The notes under the pieces were generated by a model. The model ran no database searches and had not been told where the DNA came from. It saw nothing but the letters and a program-made list of their open reading frames with translations. Made by a program: the position numbers and the translations under genes. A DNA stretch of 27,233 nt from JAXHUH01 sp034211175. GTDB lineage: Bacteria; Actinomycetota; Acidimicrobiia; Acidimicrobiales; CAIXPF01. This document shows positions 14,529-22,339 of this stretch, in pieces. Where the stretch lies: NCBI GenBank assembly GCA_034211175.1, contig JAXHUH010000023.1:1-27233 (forward strand), read 5' to 3'. Positions within the stretch are counted from its first letter, which is position 1. Each line of letters starts with the position of its first letter.

Positions 14529-14762
14529 ATGGTCGACGAGGACCCGCAGATCGAACCGGACGCCGACGCACCCGTGCAGGTCGAGACGAGGCCGGACGGG
14601 ACCGCCGAGGTGCTGATCAACGGCGAGGTCGCGGCCGAGCTGCGGCCGGTCGAGGGCCCGAGCGGTCGGGCGTGGGCGGCGTCGAACGTCGAGGGCGGCT
14701 GCTGGCCGGCCCGTCACGACGCCGTCGCCGCCGCCGTGAAGGCCCACCTCCTCCGCCGCTGA
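14529..14762 (+). CDS. Small acidic hypothetical protein (77 residues)
   Basis: A short soluble protein with an acidic head (VDEDPQIEPDADAP), a likely beta hairpin (VETRPDGTAEVLINGEVAAEL), and a helical end (ARHDAVAAAVKAHLLRR). No membrane segment. I do not recognise the family. Support for its being real: a -10 box 6 bases before the ATG, GC-rich third positions, and no overlapping better frame. Its own promoter separates it from the HtrA-like gene 104 bases upstream. Confidence 0.65.
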   Translation: MVDEDPQIEPDADAPVQVETRPDGTAEVLINGEVAAELRPVEGPSGRAWAASNVEGGCWPARHDAVAAAVKAHLLRR

Positions 14763-14785
14763 CCCGTCCGCCAGGCCCCGAACCC

Positions 14786-14836
14786 GAACTGGCGGGTGGA
14801 TCTGCTCTGCGCGCCGTCGATCTTCCCCGCCAGTTC
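14786..14836. repeat. Perfect inverted repeat between convergent genes
   Basis: GAACTGGCGGG (14786-14796) and CCCGCCAGTTC (14826-14836) are perfect 11-base inverted copies around 29 bases. They sit between the stop at 14762 (plus) and the stop at 14883 (minus), so a bidirectional terminator is the simplest reading; the long loop is unusual for one. Confidence 0.55.
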
Positions 14837-14882
14837 GTGATCGGTGTGGCCCGGGTGTGGAGCGTGGGCCGGCCGCCGGGGC

Positions 14883-15293
14883 TCAGTCGGTGGCGGTGAT
14901 GCGGAGGAACTCGACCCAGTTGCCGTCGGGGTCCTCGACCATGGCGATCTTGACGCCGGGGCGGATCTCGCGCTGGTCCCACACGACCTTGACGCCGGCC
15001 GCCTTGCACGCCTCGACGACCTCCTCGAGGTTCGAGATCGACAGCGTGAAGTAGCGCAGGCCGGAGCCGCCGGTCGGCCCACCCGGCGGGTTGGCGGCGA
15101 GGTCCTTGTCCAACGACACCAGCTTCACCAACGTGGTGCCGCACATGAGGCGGTGCATCGTGCCGCCGCCCGGGAACGGGGTGTCGGCGACGTGCTCGAG
15201 GCCGAGCAGGTCCCGGTAGAAGCCGAGCGCGGCCTCCGAGTCGGTGACGACGATGCCGAGGTCGATCGAGTCCTTGGTGAGCGCAACGCCCAT
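14883..15293 (-). CDS. VOC (glyoxalase/bleomycin-resistance) family protein
   Basis: A 136-residue single-chain vicinal-oxygen-chelate fold protein with two beta-alpha-beta-beta-beta units: DLGIVVTDSEAALGFYRDLLGL at the start and LRYFTLSISNLEEVVEACKAAG in the second half, ending in MVEDPDGNWVEFLRI with the usual C-terminal metal-site Glu. The first unit has Asp where many enzymes have a metal His (DLGIVV rather than H-x-x), so metal use is uncertain. Function may be a lyase, dioxygenase or binding protein. The ATG at 15293 follows a G-rich ribosome site and is divergent from the hydrolase at 15438. Confidence 0.88.
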   Translation of the reverse strand: MGVALTKDSIDLGIVVTDSEAALGFYRDLLGLEHVADTPFPGGGTMHRLMCGTTLVKLVSLDKDLAANPPGGPTGGSGLRYFTLSISNLEEVVEACKAAGVKVVWDQREIRPGVKIAMVEDPDGNWVEFLRITATD

Positions 15294-15328
15294 GGGTCCC
15301 CCCGTTGCAGCTGGTCGAGTCGGCTGGG

Positions 15329-15334
15329 ACGATA
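15329..15334 (-). promoter_or_regulatory. Candidate -10 box for the VOC gene
   Basis: TATCGT on the minus strand lies 35 bases before the ATG at 15293, in the 144-base divergent gap. No convincing -35 was seen. Confidence 0.35.
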
Positions 15335-15437
15335 GCCTCGCCCTCCCCCGCCGGACGATCCCCCAGGAATCCGTGGAAGCGCCCACCGCCACTCGCCGCT
15401 CGCACCGTTGCGCCCCCGCCGACTCCCGGGGTGGCTC

Positions 15438-16100
15438 ATGAGCGACTCGGCCGGTAGCGCCTACCTGGTGGCCCCGCCCGACGGGCCGGGACGCGGGGTG
15501 TTGGTGCTCCACTCGTGGTGGGGCCTCACGTCGTTCTTCCGGCGGTTCTGCGACCGCCTCGCCGACGAGGGCTACACAGCGCTGGCGCCCGACCTGCTGG
15601 CCGGCGAGACACCGGCGACGCCCGACGAGGCCGAGGCCGTGCTCGCCGCGACCGACCCGAACGCCGGCGCCGGGCTCGTGCTCTCCTCGGCCCGGGCGCT
15701 GCGGTCGATGTCGGTCGACCCCGCGGCGCCGATCGCGGTGATCGGGTTCTCGATGGGCGCGTCCTGGGGCCTGTGGCTGTCGGCCCGCTCCCCCACCGAG
15801 GTCGACGCCACCGTTGCGTTCTACGGCACCCAGTCGATCGACTTCGAGGCGTCGACGTCGGCCTACCTGGGCCACTACGCCGAGTACGACGCGCTGGTCA
15901 GCGACGACGAGGTCGTCGAGCTCGAGGCCCACCTCCGCCTCGTCGGCAAGGACGTGACGTTCCACCGCTACCCGGGGACCTCGCACTGGTTCTTCGAGGA
16001 GGACCGCGCCCCGGCGTACGACCCGGTCGCCGCCGAGCTCGCCTGGCAGCGCACCATCGACTTCCTCGCGGCACACCTGGGCGACTCGGCGCCTGAGTGA
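15438..16100 (+). CDS. Dienelactone hydrolase family protein
   Basis: A 220-residue cytosolic alpha/beta-hydrolase. Motifs: VLVLHSWWGLTSFFR near the N-terminus (oxyanion region), YTALAPDLL, the nucleophile elbow GFSMGASW with Ser (classical dienelactone hydrolases use Cys), YAEYDALVSDDEV with the acid, and the catalytic His in GTSHWFFEE. Ser for Cys makes a carboxylesterase-like activity more likely than true dienelactone hydrolysis; the substrate is unknown. The ATG at 15438 is preferred over longer in-frame starts because it follows GGGGTGG and gives a normal N-terminus. Confidence 0.88.
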   Translation: MSDSAGSAYLVAPPDGPGRGVLVLHSWWGLTSFFRRFCDRLADEGYTALAPDLLAGETPATPDEAEAVLAATDPNAGAGLVLSSARALRSMSVDPAAPIAVIGFSMGASWGLWLSARSPTEVDATVAFYGTQSIDFEASTSAYLGHYAEYDALVSDDEVVELEAHLRLVGKDVTFHRYPGTSHWFFEEDRAPAYDPVAAELAWQRTIDFLAAHLGDSAPE

Positions 16101-16181
16101 CGGGGCGCCCGGGCCACCGAGTCGGCCCCGATCAGGCACGAGGTGTCATGATCTGGCGGATCGCGGAGGCCGGAGGGGATC

Positions 16182-17801
16182 ATGGGAACGGGTGGCGAGC
16201 TGCTGGTCGCGGCGCTGGAGCGACGCGGGGTCGAGGTCGTGTTCGGGCTGCCGGGGGTGCAGCTCGACGGGCTGTTCGACGCCCTGGCCCAGAGCTCGAT
16301 CCGGGTGGTGCACGCCCGCCACGAGCAGGCGACGTCGTACATGGCCGACGGCTACGCTCGGGCAACCGGTCGGGTCGGCGTGTGCGCCGTGGTGCCCGGG
16401 CCCGGGGTGCTCAACGCCGGTGCGGGGCTGGCCACCGCCTATGCGACCGGATCGCCGGTGCTGTGCCTCGCCGGGCACCTCTTCGGCGGTGACGCCGTCC
16501 GGGGTCGGGGTGCGCTCCACGAGATCGTCGACCAGTCGGCCGCGATCGAGGGCACGATCGGCTGGACCCGCCGGGTCCACTCCCCGGGCGAGATCGACGA
16601 CGCGCTCGACGCCGCGTTCGACCGGCTGCTCGCGACGCGGTCGCTTCCCGCCGCGCTCGAGGTCGGCCCGGACGTCCTGACCGCGCCGACCGACGCCTCG
16701 CCCCGTGACCCGGCTCCCGCTCCTTCGGTCGTCGGGCCCGAGCCCGCCGCGGTCGAGCGGGCGGCTGCGGCGCTGGCCGGTCGGAGGCGTCCGGTGATCG
16801 TCGCCGGCGGTGGTGCTCTCGGGGCGGGCGAGTCGCTCGACCGCCTCGCCGCAGTGCTCGGCGCCCCGGTGGTGCTCACCTCGTCGGGCAAGGGTGCGGT
16901 GTCGGCCGACCAGGCGCACGTGCTGCCGCCGGTCGCCGGGTTGACGCTCTTCGGCGAGTGCGACGCCCTGATCGTGGTCGGCAGCCGGTTCTGGCCGTCC
17001 ACCGGGCGTCCGAAGGTCGGAGACGACGTCACGGTCGTGCGCATCGACGCCGACCCGGCCCGCCTCGACGGTGACCTGGCCGGCGCACTCGGCGTCGAGG
17101 GCGACGCGTCGGCGTCGTGTGCCGCACTGGCCGACGCGCTCTCGGCTGCCGGCGCCGCCGAACCGGACGAGGCGTGGACGGCCCGCGTCGCCGAGGTCCG
17201 GGCCGCGGTCATCGGCGGGCTGGCCGAGGCGCTGCCGGAGACGTCGGCGTACTGCCGGGTGCTGCGGGACGTGATCCCCGACGACGGGATCCTGGTCGAC
17301 GAGATGACCCAGGTCGGCTACCTGGCCCGGGAGGCGTACCCGGCGCTGCGGCCCCGGACCTACCTCGGGTCGGGCTACCAGGGCACGCTCGGGTTCGGCT
17401 TCTCCACCGCGCTCGGCGCCAAGGTCGGCTGCCCCGACCAGGTCGTCGTGTCGATCTCGGGCGACGGCGGATTCCTCTACAACCTCGGCGAGCTGGCCAC
17501 GATGGCCCACCACGACATCGGCGTGGTCACCGTGGTGTTCGTCGACGACGCGTACGGCAACGTGAAGCGCATCCAGGCCGCGACCTACGGACGCGAGATC
17601 GCCTCGACACTCACGAACCCCGACCTCGTCCAGGTCGCCTCGGCGTTCTCGATCCCCGCCGCCCGCGCCGAGGACCCCGACGCCCTCCACAAGGAACTGG
17701 AGGCCGCCATCTCCCGCGGCGGCCCCACCCTCATCGAGGTCCCCATCGCCCCCCAACCCGACATCTGGGCCTACACCCAAGGCCGCCGCCCCCTGCTCTG
17801 A
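16182..17801 (+). CDS. ThDP-dependent enzyme, acetolactate-synthase-like large subunit
   Basis: A 539-residue thiamine-diphosphate enzyme with three domains: Pyr (residues 1 to about 170, cofactor-activating Glu48 in RHEQATSYMADGYAR), central (about 190-320), and PP domain with the metal/ThDP motif GDGGFLYNLGEL followed about 30 residues on by DDAYGN. The family includes acetolactate synthase, pyruvate oxidase, glyoxylate carboligase and benzoylformate decarboxylase. It is shorter than a typical IlvB and has no small subunit gene next to it, so a catabolic or unknown role is more likely than branched-chain synthesis. Good ribosome site (GGAGGGG) before the ATG. Confidence 0.9.
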   Translation: MGTGGELLVAALERRGVEVVFGLPGVQLDGLFDALAQSSIRVVHARHEQATSYMADGYARATGRVGVCAVVPGPGVLNAGAGLATAYATGSPVLCLAGHLFGGDAVRGRGALHEIVDQSAAIEGTIGWTRRVHSPGEIDDALDAAFDRLLATRSLPAALEVGPDVLTAPTDASPRDPAPAPSVVGPEPAAVERAAAALAGRRRPVIVAGGGALGAGESLDRLAAVLGAPVVLTSSGKGAVSADQAHVLPPVAGLTLFGECDALIVVGSRFWPSTGRPKVGDDVTVVRIDADPARLDGDLAGALGVEGDASASCAALADALSAAGAAEPDEAWTARVAEVRAAVIGGLAEALPETSAYCRVLRDVIPDDGILVDEMTQVGYLAREAYPALRPRTYLGSGYQGTLGFGFSTALGAKVGCPDQVVVSISGDGGFLYNLGELATMAHHDIGVVTVVFVDDAYGNVKRIQAATYGREIASTLTNPDLVQVASAFSIPAARAEDPDALHKELEAAISRGGPTLIEVPIAPQPDIWAYTQGRRPLL

Positions 17802-18099
17802 GGAGCGACCGCGGCCGGCACCTGACGTCAGGACTCGTCGCGGCATCACAGCAGCTCCTCGGCCGGGCGGCGCGTCGGTTCCCGAGGACGCGACGAAGCA
17901 CCGGACCACCGGGGACCGACAGCGATCAGCCGCCGGATCGTCCGCAGGTCACAGGCGCGAGGACCTGTCGGATACGGGGGTCAGCACCATGGTGGCGGCC
18001 GGTGGGGCGGCGCAGGATCGGGTGCATGGTCGTCACAACCTCGGGGATCGTCGGCGCACGGCGGGTCGGTTCGTCCGGCCACGGGCATATGGTGGCGAG
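17802..18099. other. Intergenic region before the hemolysin III gene
   Basis: About 300 bases without a supported gene. It contains the palindrome TGACGTCA (near 17824), an inverted repeat CAGGTC...GACCTG (about 17946-17968) and, at 18088-18093, TATGGT exactly 6 bases before the GTG at 18100. Frames through here are Arg/Gly rich and look non-coding. Confidence 0.5.
18088..18093 (+). promoter_or_regulatory. Candidate -10 box for the hemolysin III gene
   Basis: TATGGT followed by 6 bases and GTG, the leaderless geometry also seen at 1124 and 14517. This argues for the start at 18100 rather than the GTG two codons later. Confidence 0.45.
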
Positions 18100-18747
18100 G
18101 TGAAGGTGAGGAAGCACTTCGAACCCCGGCCGACCTGGCGTGGCATCACCCACGCCTGGGCCTTCGCCGCCACCTTCCCGGCCGGCGCCCTGCTGATCGT
18201 CATGGCCGACGGGCTCGCCGCCCGCATCGCCGCCACGATCTACACGATCTCGCTGCTGATCGCGTTCGGTACCTCGGCGGCCTACCACCGCCTTGCCCAG
18301 TCGCCCCGGGCGCGGGCGATCATGCAGCGCTACGACCACTCGACGATCTACGTCCTGATCGCCGGCACCTACGTCCCGGTGTGCATCGTGGCCCTGCCAC
18401 CGTCGTGGGGCGTCCCGCTGCTGAGCGTCGTCGCCGTGGGCGCCACGGTCGGCATCGTCCTGCGCATGGTGGCGTCCCGGCGCTGGGCGTGGCTCGGCTT
18501 CGCGCTCTACCCGGCCCTCGGCTGGTGCGCCATCTTCGTCGCCCCGGTCCTGGCCGACAGCCTCACCGGCGTCCAGCTCGCCCTCATCGTGGGCGGCGGG
18601 ATCGCCTACACCGTGGGCTTCCCGGTGCTGTTGACACGCTGGCCGGACCCGTGGCCCCGCACGTTCGGGTACCACGAGGTCTGGCACACGTTCACGATCG
18701 TCGCCGCGGTGCTCCACTTCGCCGCGGTGGCCACGCTCATCCGCTGA
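18100..18747 (+). CDS. Hemolysin III / PAQR-type membrane protein
   Basis: A 215-residue polytopic membrane protein with about seven hydrophobic helices. Family signatures: RGITHAW near the N-terminus, GTSAAYHR with the conserved Ser and His, RYDHSTIYVLIAGTYVP with the Asp and His, and the C-terminal HEVWHTF with two His residues. These Ser, Asp and His residues form the zinc-dependent hydrolase-like site of the wider CREST/PAQR superfamily. The bacterial role is not settled; 'hemolysin' is historical. Start chosen at GTG 18100 from the -10 spacing; GTG 18106 behind GCGAGG is an alternative. Confidence 0.9.
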   Translation: MKVRKHFEPRPTWRGITHAWAFAATFPAGALLIVMADGLAARIAATIYTISLLIAFGTSAAYHRLAQSPRARAIMQRYDHSTIYVLIAGTYVPVCIVALPPSWGVPLLSVVAVGATVGIVLRMVASRRWAWLGFALYPALGWCAIFVAPVLADSLTGVQLALIVGGGIAYTVGFPVLLTRWPDPWPRTFGYHEVWHTFTIVAAVLHFAAVATLIR

Positions 18748-18772
18748 GCGCCACCCCGCGGCGACCCGCTCG

Positions 18773-19957
18773 CTAGCGCATCGCCGCCCCGACGTGGGCG
18801 GCGGCAGCCGCCGCCCCGGAGCCACCGGTCGGCGCACCGATGGCGGCGAGACCGGCCTCGATCGTCCCCAGCGTCCCGAGGATCATCGGCGGGTTCAGGT
18901 GGCCCATGTGGCCGATCCGGAACGCCGGCCCGTGATCACCCGCCAGCGCCAGCCCGAGGGTGAGCCCCGCCTCGACCTCGCACACCTTGCGCAGGTGCTC
19001 GGCGTCGATCGAACCGGTCAGCACGGTGGTCACGGCGTTGGACCGGGCCGAGGGCTCGGCCACGAACGGCTCGAGCCCGGCCGGCGCCGACCACGCATCG
19101 ATGGCGGCCCGCACCGCGCCGGCGAGGGTGGCGTGGCGGGCCCACACGTTCTCGAGGCCCTCCTCCGCGATCATGTCGAGCGCCTCCCGCAGCCCCCACA
19201 GCATCTGGACGGGCGGGGTGCCGCAGTAGCGCAGGTAGTGGGCACCCTCGCCGGCCCGGGGCGTCCAGTCCCAGTAGGCGGTGCGCAGCCCGGCGGTGCG
19301 GTTGGCCTCGTGGGCCCGGCCGTTGGCCCACACGAACCCGAGCCCGGGCGGCACCATCAGGCCCTTCTGCGACGCGGCGACGGTCACGTCGACGCCCCAG
19401 GCGTCCATCTCGTAGGGCACGCAACCCATCGAGGCGATGCAGTCGACCAGCAGCAGCGCCGGGTGGTCGGCCGCGTCCATGGCGGCCCGGATGGCGGCGA
19501 TGTCGTTGTGGACCGACGACGCCGTGTCGATCTGGACGACGAGCACCGCCCGGATCTCCCGCCCGGTGTCGGCGGCGAGGCGGGCCTCGACGGCGGCCGG
19601 ATCGACCGGGTGGCGGGGCGTGCCCGGCAGGATCTCGACGTCCGCGCCGCAGCTGCGGGCCATCTCACCCCAGCCGATGGCGAAGCGCCCCGACTCGAGG
19701 ACCAGCACCTTGTCCCCGGCCGAGAGCGTGTTGGTGATCGCCATCTCCCAGGCGCCGTGCCCGTTGGCGATGGCGATGTAGGCCGGCGCCTCGGTCCGGG
19801 CGATCGACGGGAGCTCGTCGATCACGCTCTGGGAGACGTCGATGATGTCGCCCTCGTAGATGTTGGGCATCGCTCGGTGCATCGCCGCCAGGACCCGGTC
19901 GGGGATGATCGACGGCCCGGGGATGGCGACCATCGGACGACCGTTGCTCAACGACAC
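18773..19957 (-). CDS. Class V aminotransferase (alanine/serine-glyoxylate type)
   Basis: A 394-residue PLP enzyme of the SgaA/AGXT group that moves the amino group of serine, alanine or aspartate to glyoxylate. Motifs: PGPSIIPDRVL at the N-terminus, ANGHGAWEMA (about 65-74) for phosphate binding, LLLVDCIASMG with Asp172, and AASQKGLMVPPGL with the Schiff-base Lys198; YCGTPPVQMLW follows. The GTG at 19957 has a well-placed GGGAGG five bases upstream, which fixes the start. It lies about 160 bases downstream of typA in the same direction; shared transcription is possible. Long Ala run at the C-terminus. Confidence 0.92.
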   Translation of the reverse strand: MSLSNGRPMVAIPGPSIIPDRVLAAMHRAMPNIYEGDIIDVSQSVIDELPSIARTEAPAYIAIANGHGAWEMAITNTLSAGDKVLVLESGRFAIGWGEMARSCGADVEILPGTPRHPVDPAAVEARLAADTGREIRAVLVVQIDTASSVHNDIAAIRAAMDAADHPALLLVDCIASMGCVPYEMDAWGVDVTVAASQKGLMVPPGLGFVWANGRAHEANRTAGLRTAYWDWTPRAGEGAHYLRYCGTPPVQMLWGLREALDMIAEEGLENVWARHATLAGAVRAAIDAWSAPAGLEPFVAEPSARSNAVTTVLTGSIDAEHLRKVCEVEAGLTLGLALAGDHGPAFRIGHMGHLNPPMILGTLGTIEAGLAAIGAPTGGSGAAAAAAHVGAAMR

Positions 19958-20094
19958 GTGGACCTCCCGGGTCTTCGGCGACCGGACAGGTTCTCACCCC
20001 GGGCCACCCTCCGGGAAGCGCAAACCCCGCTGAAGTGGGTACCGCCCCGGGCGTCAGGTGACCGGGGTGGAACCCAGAACCGGGAGCCCAGAGC

Positions 20095-20116
20095 GGGGTC
20101 GGGGTGGGGGTTGGGG
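20095..20116 (+). other. G-quadruplex motif at the typA 3' end
   Basis: Four G-runs of 4, 4, 5 and 4 with loops of 2, 1 and 2 bases (20095-20116) end directly at the typA stop codon. The G-rich strand is the template strand for typA and the downstream aminotransferase, so the structure would form in DNA, not in their mRNA. Confidence 0.6.
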
Positions 20117-21958
20117 TCAGGCGGGGCGGCGGTCGCGCTTGAGGTTCTTGCGGTCCCGGGCGCGATCGGTGGCGTTGAGCAGCACCTTGCGCAGCCGGAT
20201 CGACGACGGCGTGACCTCGACGCACTCGTCGCCCGCGATCAGCTCCAGCGCCTGCTCGAGCGTCAGCTCGCGGGCCGGGGTGATGCGCACGGTCTCGTCC
20301 GCGGCGGCGGCCCGCATGTTGGTCAGCTTCTTCTCCCGCGTGAGGTTCACGTCCATGTCCTCGTTGCGGGGGTTCTCGCCGACGATCATGCCCTCGTAGA
20401 CCTCGGTGCCCGGGCCGACGAAGAGCGATGCCCGCTCCTGGATGGCGATGATGGCGTAGCCCGTGGCCGGGCCCCGGCGGTCGGCGACGATGCTGCCGGT
20501 CTGGCGCGCCCGGATCTCGCCCGCCCACGGCTCGTAGCCCTCGAACACGTGGTGGGCGAGGGCGGTGCCGCGGGTCTCGGTCATCAGCTCGGTCCGGAAC
20601 CCGATCAGGCCCCGCGCCGGCACCACGTAGTCGAGGCGGACCCAGCCGGTGCCGTGGTTGACCATGTTCTCGAGCCGGCCCTTGCGCCCGCCGAGCAGCT
20701 GGGTCACGGCCCCCATGTGCTCCTCGGGGACGTCGACGCTGAGCCGCTCGATCGGCTCGTGGAGCGTGCCGTCGATCTCCCGGGTCACGACCTGGGGCTT
20801 GCCGACGGTCAGCTCGAACCCCTCCCGCCGCATGATCTCGACCAGGATGGCCAGCTGGAGCTCGCCCCGGCCCTGGACCTCCCAGGTGTCGGGCCGCTCG
20901 GTCGGCAGCACCCGCAGCGACACGTTGCCGATCAGCTCGGAGTCGAGGCGGCCCTTGAGCAGGCGGGCGGTGAGCTTGTCGCCCTCGGTCCCGGCCAGCG
21001 GTGACGTGTTCACACCGATGGTGATGCCGAGGCTGGGCTCGTCGACCGTGATCACCGGCAGCGGCCGGGGGTCGTTCGGGTCGGCCAGCGTCTCGCCGAT
21101 CGTGACCTCGTCGATGCCGGCCACGGCCACGAGATCACCGGGGCCGACCTCGTCGACCTCCATGCGGGCCAGGCCCAGCGTCGAGTACAGGCGGGTGATC
21201 CGCGCCTGCGCCACCGAGCCGTCGGTGCGACACCAGGCGATCGGCGCGTTGCGGCGCAGCACCCCGTTGCGCACCCGGCACAGCGCCAGGCGCCCGACGT
21301 AGGGCGACGCGTCGAGGTTGGTCACCCACGCCTGCGTGGGGTGGTCCGGGTCGTGGGTCGGCGCCGGCACGTGGCTCAGCAGCAGCTCGAACAGCGGCGT
21401 GAGGTCGGTGCCCGGCGTCTCCGGGTCGAGCGTCGCCACGCCGTCGCGGGCGTTGGTGTAGACGATCGGGAAGTCGATCTGGCTCTCGTCGGCGTCGAGG
21501 TCGAGGAACAGCTCGTAGACCTCGTCGACGACCTCGCTGATGCGGGCGTCGGGCCGGTCGATCTTGTTGACCACGAGGATGGCCGGCAGGTTCGCCTCGA
21601 GCGCCTTGCGCAGCACGAAGCGGGTCTGGGGCAGCGGGCCCTCGCTGGCGTCGACGAGGAGCACGACCCCGTCGACCATGGTCAGCGCACGCTCGACCTC
21701 GCCGCCGAAGTCGGCGTGGCCCGGCGTGTCGACCAGGTTGATCGTGGTCTCGCCGTAGCGGATCGCCGCGTTCTTGGCGAGGATCGTGATGCCCTTCTCG
21801 CGTTCGAGGTCCATCGAGTCGAGCACGCGCTCGTCGACGTCCTCGTTGTCGCGGAAGGTGCCGGACTGCCACAGCATGGCGTCGACGAGCGTCGTCTTGC
21901 CGTGGTCGACGTGGGCGATGATCGCCACGTTCCTGAGGTCATCGCGGGGGGTGGCCAC
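20117..21958 (-). CDS. typA: Translational GTPase TypA/BipA
   Basis: A ribosome-binding GTPase linked to stress adaptation and large-subunit assembly. 613 residues, the normal length. G domain: P-loop AHVDHGKTT (15-23), switch I with the EREKGITI segment, DTPGHADFGGE, and NKIDRPDA; then EF-Tu-like domain 2, domains 3 and 5 (RGELQLAILVEIMRREGFEL), and the TypA-specific C-terminal domain with the basic end DRARDRKNLKRDRRPA. EREKGITI plus this C-terminus separates it from EF-G and LepA. The GTG at 21958 has no ribosome site but follows TAGCGT by 9 bases. Confidence 0.97.
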   Translation of the reverse strand: MATPRDDLRNVAIIAHVDHGKTTLVDAMLWQSGTFRDNEDVDERVLDSMDLEREKGITILAKNAAIRYGETTINLVDTPGHADFGGEVERALTMVDGVVLLVDASEGPLPQTRFVLRKALEANLPAILVVNKIDRPDARISEVVDEVYELFLDLDADESQIDFPIVYTNARDGVATLDPETPGTDLTPLFELLLSHVPAPTHDPDHPTQAWVTNLDASPYVGRLALCRVRNGVLRRNAPIAWCRTDGSVAQARITRLYSTLGLARMEVDEVGPGDLVAVAGIDEVTIGETLADPNDPRPLPVITVDEPSLGITIGVNTSPLAGTEGDKLTARLLKGRLDSELIGNVSLRVLPTERPDTWEVQGRGELQLAILVEIMRREGFELTVGKPQVVTREIDGTLHEPIERLSVDVPEEHMGAVTQLLGGRKGRLENMVNHGTGWVRLDYVVPARGLIGFRTELMTETRGTALAHHVFEGYEPWAGEIRARQTGSIVADRRGPATGYAIIAIQERASLFVGPGTEVYEGMIVGENPRNEDMDVNLTREKKLTNMRAAAADETVRITPARELTLEQALELIAGDECVEVTPSSIRLRKVLLNATDRARDRKNLKRDRRPA

Positions 21959-21967
21959 GAGGAGGAC

Positions 21968-21973
21968 ACGCTA
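21968..21973 (-). promoter_or_regulatory. Candidate -10 box for typA
   Basis: TAGCGT on the minus strand, 9 bases before the GTG start. No Shine-Dalgarno lies between. Confidence 0.4.
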
Positions 21974-22092
21974 CGCCAGTTCGCGCCCACCCCGGCATCA
22001 TCGGGCCCTCTTCCGTGCGAACAGGGGAGGCCGCACGGCCCAACGGGCCACCTGCCGGACCGCGACGAGCCCCGTTCTGGTCACCAGATCGC

Positions 22093-22187
22093 GCCACCCG
22101 TGGCACCCGGCGGGGCCGGTTCGGGAGATGACGGTTCTGGACCCCGTGAAATGCCACCGGTGGCATCCGGCGGGGGCCAGTTCGGGA
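22093..22187. repeat. Duplicated ~34-base element with palindrome
   Basis: Two similar copies lie at 22093-22126 and 22153-22187 (GCCACC-GTGGCA then CCGGCGGGG and GTTCGGGA). The second contains the perfect 16-base palindrome ATGCCACCGGTGGCAT (22151-22166); the first has a partly decayed version. The 60-base spacing equals the period of the neighbouring kinase-tail array. With it, the element fills the 355 bases between typA and the kinase; no gene is seen there. Confidence 0.6.
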
Positions 22188-22193
22188 CCGGGA

Positions 22194-22339
22194 TCAGTCG
22201 AGGGGGACCGAACGGGCGAACCCGTTCGGTCCACACACGGCCCGCTACCGGGATCAGTCGAGGGAGACCGAACGGGCGAACCCGTTCGGTCCACACACGG
22301 CCCGGTTCCGGGATCAGTCGAGGGGGACCGAACGGGCGA
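22194..22339. repeat. 60-base tandem repeat made from the ROK kinase 3' end
   Basis: TCAGTCGAGG begins at 22194, 22254 and 22314, exactly 60 bases apart. The third is the true complement of the kinase stop codon and final residues (RSVPLD); the first two repeat about 26 bases of gene tail. In both extra copies the tail runs into a perfect hairpin, ACCGAACGGG-CGAA-CCCGTTCGGT (22207-22230 and 22267-22290), whose left arm is gene tail and right arm its inverted copy. Confidence 0.9.

Noticed and set aside
19958..20094. Riboswitch upstream of the class V aminotransferase
   Set aside because: The GC-rich region can fold in many ways; no glycine, SAM or THF aptamer consensus was seen.
18794..21004. 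736-residue plus-strand frame opposite the class V aminotransferase and typA
   Set aside because: It spans two well-supported genes and their gap, and has the repetitive composition of antisense shadows.
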